Shown here piece by piece: positions 59,598-64,000 of a stretch of 64,000 nucleotides of DNA; position 1 is the stretch's first letter, and each line of letters starts with the position of its first letter. Source of the DNA: Gemmatimonadota bacterium (GTDB taxonomy: Bacteria; Gemmatimonadota; Gemmatimonadetes; Gemmatimonadales; Gemmatimonadaceae); contig JADJRJ010000030.1 of the NCBI GenBank assembly GCA_016712265.1, positions 496,001 to 560,000 on the forward strand, given 5' to 3'. The notes beneath the pieces were generated by a model. The model had not been told where the DNA came from, ran no database searches, and saw only the letters and a program-made list of their open reading frames with translations. The position numbers and the translations under genes are program-made.

Positions 59598-60969
59598 TCC
59601 GTTCCGCGACCGGCGCCCTCCCTACTCCGAAGACGCGGAACAGGCGGTGCTCTCCGCGATGATGCTCGACCGGAACGCCATCGTGCGTGCCGGCGAGTTC
59701 TGCGACGAGACCATGTTCTACCGGGAGGGCCACCGGCGGATCTTCCGTTCCATCCTCGCGCTCAACGAGCGCGGGTCGGTCGTGGACATCCTCACCCTCG
59801 CGGATGAACTGGCCCGGCGCGGTGAACTCGACGGCAGTGGGGGCAAGGACTATCTCGCCTTGCTCGTGGACGCCGTCCCCACGGCGGCCAACGTCGAGTA
59901 TCACGCGAAGATCATCCGAGAGAAGGCGCTGGTCCGCCGCCTGATCGAGACCTCGACCGAGATCGTCACGGATGCCTTCGAGGGCCGGACGACGTCGGCC
60001 GACCTGCTCGATCGCGCCGAGCAACGCATCTTCCAGATCAACCAGACGCGGAAGGCCGAAGGCTTCCATCGGATGAAGGAACTCCTCTGGACCGCCATGG
60101 AGCGGATCGAGGAGTTGTCTCGCCACGGGGGCGAGGTCACCGGTGCCCCCTCTGGCTTCACGGACCTCGACAAGCTCACGCTGGGCTTCCAGCCGTCCGA
60201 GTTGATCATCGTCGCTGCCCGTCCGTCGATGGGCAAGACGGCGTTCGTGCTGAACGTCGCGCAGAACGCGGCCTTTGCGAACACCCCGGTCGCGATCTTC
60301 TCACTGGAAATGGCCAAGGAGCAGCTCGTCACCCGCATGCTGGCGGCGGAAGGCTGGGTCGACGCACAAAAGCTCCGTAGCGGCAAGTTGACGCAGGACG
60401 ACTTCCGCAACCTCGGCAAGGCGTCCGGGATCCTCGGCTCACTCCCGATCTGGATTGACGACACGCCGGGGTTGACCGCGCTCGAAATCCGCTCCCGCTG
60501 TCGGCGGCTGAAAGCCGAGAACAACATCGGGCTCATCATCATCGACTACCTGCAGCTCATCCAGGGGCCCGCCGACTCCGAAAGTCGCCAGCAGGAAATC
60601 TCCTATATCTCCCGTTCCCTCAAGATCCTCGCCCGCGAGCTGCTGGTGCCGGTGGTGTGCCTGTCGCAGCTCTCGCGCGCGCCGGAGCAGCGCACGGGAG
60701 ACAACAAGAAGCCCCAGCTCTCCGACCTCCGCGAGTCGGGCGCGATCGAGCAGGACGCCGACGTCGTGATGTTCCTGTATCGCCCCGAATACTACGAGGG
60801 CGCACACGACGAGCGTGGCGAACCGCGCCGCTTGCAGGACGGAACCCCACTGGAGGGGCTCGCCGAGGTGATCATCGGCAAGCAGCGCAACGGCCCTACC
60901 GACACCGTGCGTCTCTTCTTTCACAAGCGCTACACGCGGTTCGACAACTTCGCCGCGCGCCAGGAGTGA
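59551..60969 (+). CDS. dnaB: Replicative DNA helicase DnaB
   Basis: 472 residues. The N-terminal domain starts PPYSEDAEQAVLSAMMLDR. The RecA-like domain has Walker A ARPSMGKTAF (about 223-232), Walker B LIIIDYLQLIQGP, QEISYISRSLKILARELLVPVV and QLSDLRESGAIEQDADVV. It unwinds DNA at the fork. No intein or insertion is seen. The start at 59551 overlaps the glycosylase gene by 47 bases in another frame; radA follows with a GTGA overlap. Confidence 0.96.
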   Translation: MSSLLERSSIVSSNPDPFRDRRPPYSEDAEQAVLSAMMLDRNAIVRAGEFCDETMFYREGHRRIFRSILALNERGSVVDILTLADELARRGELDGSGGKDYLALLVDAVPTAANVEYHAKIIREKALVRRLIETSTEIVTDAFEGRTTSADLLDRAEQRIFQINQTRKAEGFHRMKELLWTAMERIEELSRHGGEVTGAPSGFTDLDKLTLGFQPSELIIVAARPSMGKTAFVLNVAQNAAFANTPVAIFSLEMAKEQLVTRMLAAEGWVDAQKLRSGKLTQDDFRNLGKASGILGSLPIWIDDTPGLTALEIRSRCRRLKAENNIGLIIIDYLQLIQGPADSESRQQEISYISRSLKILARELLVPVVCLSQLSRAPEQRTGDNKKPQLSDLRESGAIEQDADVVMFLYRPEYYEGAHDERGEPRRLQDGTPLEGLAEVIIGKQRNGPTDTVRLFFHKRYTRFDNFAARQE

Positions 60970-62327
60970 GCCTGCGTACCCGGTCCACGTTCCGCTGCCC
61001 CGAGTGCGGCGCCGACCACGCCAAGTGGCAGGGCCGGTGCGACGGTTGCGGGGAATGGAACACCCTCGTGGAAGAGACCGTGGCGCGACCGACCCGTGGG
61101 ACGCCCACGGCGCCGCCTCCTGGTCGCGCGGCGCGCCCAATGCGCATTGCCGACGTGGATGGCGCAGTGACGGCACGCATCCCATCCGGCTCCCGCGAGT
61201 TGGACTTCGTGTTGGGGGGAGGCGTCGTTCCTGGATCGATGATCCTCGTGGGGGGGGAGCCCGGGATTGGCAAGTCGACGCTCCTCCTCCAGGTCGCCGG
61301 AACCCTCGCGGCCGGAGGCACGGTCCTCTACGTCTCGGGCGAAGAGTCCGCGTTGCAGGTCAAGATGCGCGCGATGCGACTCGGCATCGGCGATGACGCG
61401 TCGCTGCTCTGCGCCACTGAACTCGAGGAGATCCTCGCGACCGCGCGCGAGGTCCGCCCGCTCCTCATGATCGTCGACTCGATCCAGACGGTCGCAACCT
61501 CCGCCCTCGAGGGCGCGCCCGGCAATGTGGGTCAGGTCCGTGAATGTGCGGCGCAATTGATGCGGTTCGCCAAGTCGTCCGGGGCCGCCGTGGTTGTGGT
61601 CGGACATGTGACCAAGGGTGGGGGCATCGCCGGCCCCAAGACGCTCGAACACATCGTGGACACGGTGTTGTACTTCGAGGGCGAGGGTACGGCCGATCAC
61701 CGCGTGCTCCGCGCCACGAAGAACCGCTTTGGATCGGTGGACGAGATCGCCGTCTTCCGCATGACCGAACAGGGGCTGCAAGGGGTCGAGAACCCGTCGG
61801 CGCTGTTCCTGGCCGACCGTGACGCGGGATCCAGCGGCTCGGCGATCACCGCCCTGATGGAGGGGAGCCGTCCGGTCCTCGTGGAAGTGCAGGCCCTCGC
61901 CGCCAAGGCCGGGTTCGGTACCCCGCAGCGCGTGGCCACGGGATTCGACGGGCGGCGCCTGGCGCTCCTGCTGGCGGTGCTCGACAAGCGGGCGGGACTC
62001 TCCTATGCGACGCTCGACGTGTTCCTGAACGTGGTCGGCGGACTCCGGATGGTCGAGCCGGCCGGGGACCTCGCTGTGGTCGCCGCCCTCGCCTCGAGCG
62101 TGTACGATCGCCCGTTAGGCGGCGACGCGGTCTTCATCGGGGAGGTGGGGCTGGGCGGAGAAGTGCGCCCCGTCTCCCAGCTCGACCGCCGCCTGGCGGA
62201 GGCCGCGCAGCTCGGGTTCCGCACCGCGTGGGTGGCTGGCCGAGCGATCCCTCGCAAGGCACCCGAGGGGCTGCGGGTCCATGGGGTATCTTCGTTAGGC
62301 GACCTCTTCGGCCGCCTGTTCGGGTAG
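60966..62327 (+). CDS. radA: DNA repair protein RadA
   Basis: 453 residues from GTG 60966. The C4 zinc finger is FRCPECGADHAKWQGRCDGCG. Walker A is GGEPGIGKST (about 97-106), the RadA-specific KNRFG motif is in ATKNRFGSVDEIAVF, and the C-terminal Lon-like domain has FLNVVGGLRMVEPAGDLA. It promotes branch migration in recombination. It contains two CGTTAGGC octamers, at 62113 and 62293. Confidence 0.95.
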   Translation: MSLRTRSTFRCPECGADHAKWQGRCDGCGEWNTLVEETVARPTRGTPTAPPPGRAARPMRIADVDGAVTARIPSGSRELDFVLGGGVVPGSMILVGGEPGIGKSTLLLQVAGTLAAGGTVLYVSGEESALQVKMRAMRLGIGDDASLLCATELEEILATAREVRPLLMIVDSIQTVATSALEGAPGNVGQVRECAAQLMRFAKSSGAAVVVVGHVTKGGGIAGPKTLEHIVDTVLYFEGEGTADHRVLRATKNRFGSVDEIAVFRMTEQGLQGVENPSALFLADRDAGSSGSAITALMEGSRPVLVEVQALAAKAGFGTPQRVATGFDGRRLALLLAVLDKRAGLSYATLDVFLNVVGGLRMVEPAGDLAVVAALASSVYDRPLGGDAVFIGEVGLGGEVRPVSQLDRRLAEAAQLGFRTAWVAGRAIPRKAPEGLRVHGVSSLGDLFGRLFG

Positions 62328-62330
62328 CGC

Positions 62331-63101
62331 ATGGACCATCACGACGACACACGGGCCCGCGGTGACCTGCCGCGCGAGACCACTCCCGACGCCTTGCGCC
62401 CCACGCCGGCGACCGCCCCGGATGTCGGCGTCGTCATTGTGGCCGCCGGGTCGGGGACGCGGACCGGCTCGCGGGAGCTCAAGCAGTTCCGGTGGGTGGG
62501 CGACAAACCCATGTTGCTCCACAGCGTCCAGGCGTTCCATCGGCGGCCGGACGTTGCCCTCGTCGTCACCGTGCTGCCTCGATCCCATGCCGGCGATCCA
62601 CCCCCGTGGCTGTTCCAGTGCGATGTCGATCGCCTCCTGGTCTCCACCGGCGGACGCGAACGCACCGATTCCGTCTGGAGCGGGATCGAGGACCTGCCGG
62701 ACGAGGCGGACATCGTCGTCATCCACGACGCCGCACGGCCCCTGGTCACGGACGCCACGATCGCCGCCGTGATCGCCGAGGCCCGTGCCGGTCGTGGCGC
62801 CACGGCGGCCCTGCCCGTCGTCGACACCCTCAAGGAAGTCGATGACACCGGGCGCATCGTGCGCACCATCGATCGCACGCGACTCTGGCGCGCCCAGACC
62901 CCGCAGGCGTTTCCGCGCGCGATGATCGAGCGCGCACACCTCGAGGCGCAACGCCAGCGCCTCGTCGCCACCGATGACGCCGCCCTCTGCGAACAGTTGG
63001 GATTCGAGGTGGTCGTGGTGCGGGGTAGCGAACGGGCGCTCAAGGTGACTGAAGAAGGCGACTTCCAGCGGGCCGCGCTGCTGGCGCCCCTCGACGCATG
63101 A
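62331..63101 (+). CDS. ispD: 2-C-methyl-D-erythritol 4-phosphate cytidylyltransferase
   Basis: 256 residues; the first ~30 are a charged extension not found in most IspD. VVIVAAGSGTRTGSRELKQF is the CTP-binding loop, followed by VIHDAARPLVT, LPVVDTLKEV, RAQTPQAFPRAMI and TDDAALCEQLG. It makes CDP-methylerythritol in the MEP isoprenoid route. It starts 3 bases after radA and overlaps the next gene by 4 bases. Confidence 0.94.
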   Translation: MDHHDDTRARGDLPRETTPDALRPTPATAPDVGVVIVAAGSGTRTGSRELKQFRWVGDKPMLLHSVQAFHRRPDVALVVTVLPRSHAGDPPPWLFQCDVDRLLVSTGGRERTDSVWSGIEDLPDEADIVVIHDAARPLVTDATIAAVIAEARAGRGATAALPVVDTLKEVDDTGRIVRTIDRTRLWRAQTPQAFPRAMIERAHLEAQRQRLVATDDAALCEQLGFEVVVVRGSERALKVTEEGDFQRAALLAPLDA

Positions 63102-63769
63102 GCGCCCCGTCGTTGGCGGTGCCCTTTTGGTCGGCGGATGAAGTCGAGGCGTCGCTCGGCGGCACCATCCGTCACCTGCAGGAGGGTCGCGTCCTCGCCT
63201 ACCCGACCGAGACGTTGTATGGCTTCGGCACCGCCGTGAACCGAGAGGCCGTCGAGGTCCTCGTGCAGCTCAAGCAACGGCCCGCCGCCAAGCCCTTCCT
63301 CCTCCTGATCGCTGGCAGTGACATGCTCACGCGGCTGGGACTGCACCTCACCCGCGACGCCGCCACCCTGGCCGCGCGATTCTGGCCGGGGCCAGTGACC
63401 CTCGTCCTCCCCGGGGGGGAAAAGCGCGTACCTGAGCGCTTGCGTGGGCCGGAAGGGGGAATCGCCGTGCGCTGGACCCCACACCCAGGGCTCCAGCGAC
63501 TGCTCAGGGCATACGGCGACCCGATCACGAGTACGAGTGCCAACCGGCCCCGCGAGGCCCCGGCGATGTCTGCGTTCGAGATCCTGGAGCAATGGAGCGG
63601 TCCCGTGGCCGCTGGGGTCATCCGGGTCCTCGACGGTGGGCGGCTCCAACCGTCACAGCCTTCCACCGTCGTGGACTGCGTCGGCACACGGCCCCGGGTC
63701 ATCCGTCCGGGGGCCATCTCGGCCGCTGCGCTGCGGGAGTTCCTGCCGTCCCTCATCGGGGATAAGTAG
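63098..63769 (+). CDS. tsaC: L-threonylcarbamoyladenylate synthase (TsaC/YrdC type)
   Basis: 223 residues. VLAYPTETLYGFG, LKQRPAAKPFLLLI, FWPGPVTLVLP and ITSTSANRP are the YrdC-domain motifs, and there is no C-terminal Sua5 domain. It makes threonylcarbamoyl-AMP for t6A37 of tRNA. The 55-base gap after it holds a TACTTT hexamer at 63792-63797. Confidence 0.93.
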   Translation: MSAPSLAVPFWSADEVEASLGGTIRHLQEGRVLAYPTETLYGFGTAVNREAVEVLVQLKQRPAAKPFLLLIAGSDMLTRLGLHLTRDAATLAARFWPGPVTLVLPGGEKRVPERLRGPEGGIAVRWTPHPGLQRLLRAYGDPITSTSANRPREAPAMSAFEILEQWSGPVAAGVIRVLDGGRLQPSQPSTVVDCVGTRPRVIRPGAISAAALREFLPSLIGDK

Positions 63770-63824
63770 GGCACTTCGAGGCCGCGCCGACTACTTTCCG
63801 GCGACTGCCCCAGGGCGCTCGCTC

Positions 63825-64000
63825 GTGAAGATCCTCTTTATCTGCACTGGAAATACCTGCCGATCGCCCCTCGCGGAGGCTCTTGCCCGGCGCGAGGTCA
63901 TCGCCCGTGGCTGGCTTGACGTGGAAGTGGAGAGCGCGGGAACCGCAGCGCATCCTGGGGCACCAGCCTCGGACGGCTCCTTGCTCGTCGGCCTTGAGCA
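63825..64000 (+). CDS. Low-molecular-weight protein-tyrosine phosphatase, C-terminus cut by window edge
   Basis: From GTG 63825 the visible 58 residues begin VKILFICTGNTCRSPLAEALAR. CTGNTCRS is the catalytic P-loop (CX5R-S) of the LMW-PTP family; arsenate reductases of the ArsC thioredoxin class share the fold but the NTCRSPLAE form favours a phosphatase. In some bacteria this gene follows tsaC and rpiB is next. The window ends before the DP loop. Confidence 0.88.
   Translation, partial: MKILFICTGNTCRSPLAEALARREVIARGWLDVEVESAGTAAHPGAPASDGSLLVGLE

Larger units (their letters stand above)
1804..62300. repeat. Dispersed octamer CGTTAGGC, 14 copies
   Basis: Copies on the + strand begin at 1804, 26771, 27289, 28866, 34722, 36638, 44309, 51630, 54069, 62113 and 62293. 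Copies on the minus strand (read as GCCTAACG) lie at 19159-19166, 22847-22854 and 44518-44525. All + strand copies are inside + strand genes and place TTA-GGC as Leu-Gly. One near-copy, CGTTAGGA, is in ssrA. At ~65% GC chance predicts about 2-3 copies on both strands together (my rough estimate). Confidence 0.7.

Noticed and set aside
1..64000. CRISPR arrays, insertion sequences, prophage, rRNA genes, riboswitches
   Set aside because: No regularly spaced repeats, transposase or phage genes, rRNA segments or recognisable riboswitch cores were seen in reading the window.

Overview
The window is a gene-dense, high-GC (roughly two-thirds G+C) chromosomal segment from a Gram-negative-type bacterium. 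It encodes a TonB-receptor-like outer-membrane protein, PssA/Psd phospholipid synthesis, the MEP-pathway enzyme IspD, LexA, tmRNA, and a conserved yicC-gmk-rpoZ-coaBC-udg-dnaB-radA block. Protein style and gene order suggest Gemmatimonadota, but that is an inference and was not tested by any search. I see no rRNA, CRISPR array, insertion sequence, prophage or plasmid feature; this is core chromosome.

Layout. 0-2.3 kb: a truncated methyltransferase gene on the minus strand, then ssrA (tmRNA) with its own promoter and terminator, and a metC-like lyase. 2.3-18.9 kb: one tightly packed minus-strand series of 16 genes reading truA, htrA, purB, purC, psd, pssA, purS, purQ, a zinc-ribbon gene, purL, purF, ppdK, DAHP synthase, chorismate mutase, cmoA and a membrane methyltransferase. 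Most junctions are 4-base start/stop overlaps. 19-26.4 kb: a signalling block with a GAF gene broken by a frame change, lexA (minus strand, promoter overlapped by repeats), a HEAT-repeat protein, a degenerate HD-GYP protein and a membrane-GAF-chemoreceptor fusion. 26.4-34.4 kb: a YqeK-like phosphohydrolase, a LytR_C protein, rlmN (minus), vanZ-like, aspS, phoH, ybeY and two CBS-pair membrane proteins. 34.4-46.5 kb: acyl-CoA metabolism with meaB, a split methylmalonyl-CoA mutase, a carboxyltransferase, a split AtuA-type protein, a 53-residue membrane protein, a U32 protein, an acyl-CoA dehydrogenase and a second membrane methyltransferase. 46.9-53.7 kb: an RNase E/G family gene, rplU-rpmA, an ECF sigma/anti-sigma/Spy-like trio, tRNA-Leu(CAA), a 2-hydroxyacid dehydrogenase and pepA. 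53.7-64 kb: a plug-domain outer-membrane protein followed by the yicC-to-tsaC block and a truncated low-molecular-weight phosphatase gene.

How the genes may work together. The most suggestive context is at 2.3-7.7 kb. PPDK can supply PEP, DAHP synthase commits PEP to the shikimate pathway, chorismate mutase makes prephenate, and CmoA consumes prephenate plus SAM to make carboxy-SAM. The next, overlapping gene is a membrane methyltransferase of the ICMT/PEMT type rather than CmoB, so a membrane-directed use of carboxy-SAM is a testable possibility. Two sequence-level signals also stand out. The octamer CGTTAGGC occurs 14 times and accounts for most of the rare TTA leucine codons I found. A TAGNTT hexamer recurs as the apparent -10 element of several promoters. 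Other points worth checking are phased TTCGG repeats over the lexA promoter, a CTT-TGA-C frame change in the GAF gene, and a coaBC gene with no ordinary start codon.
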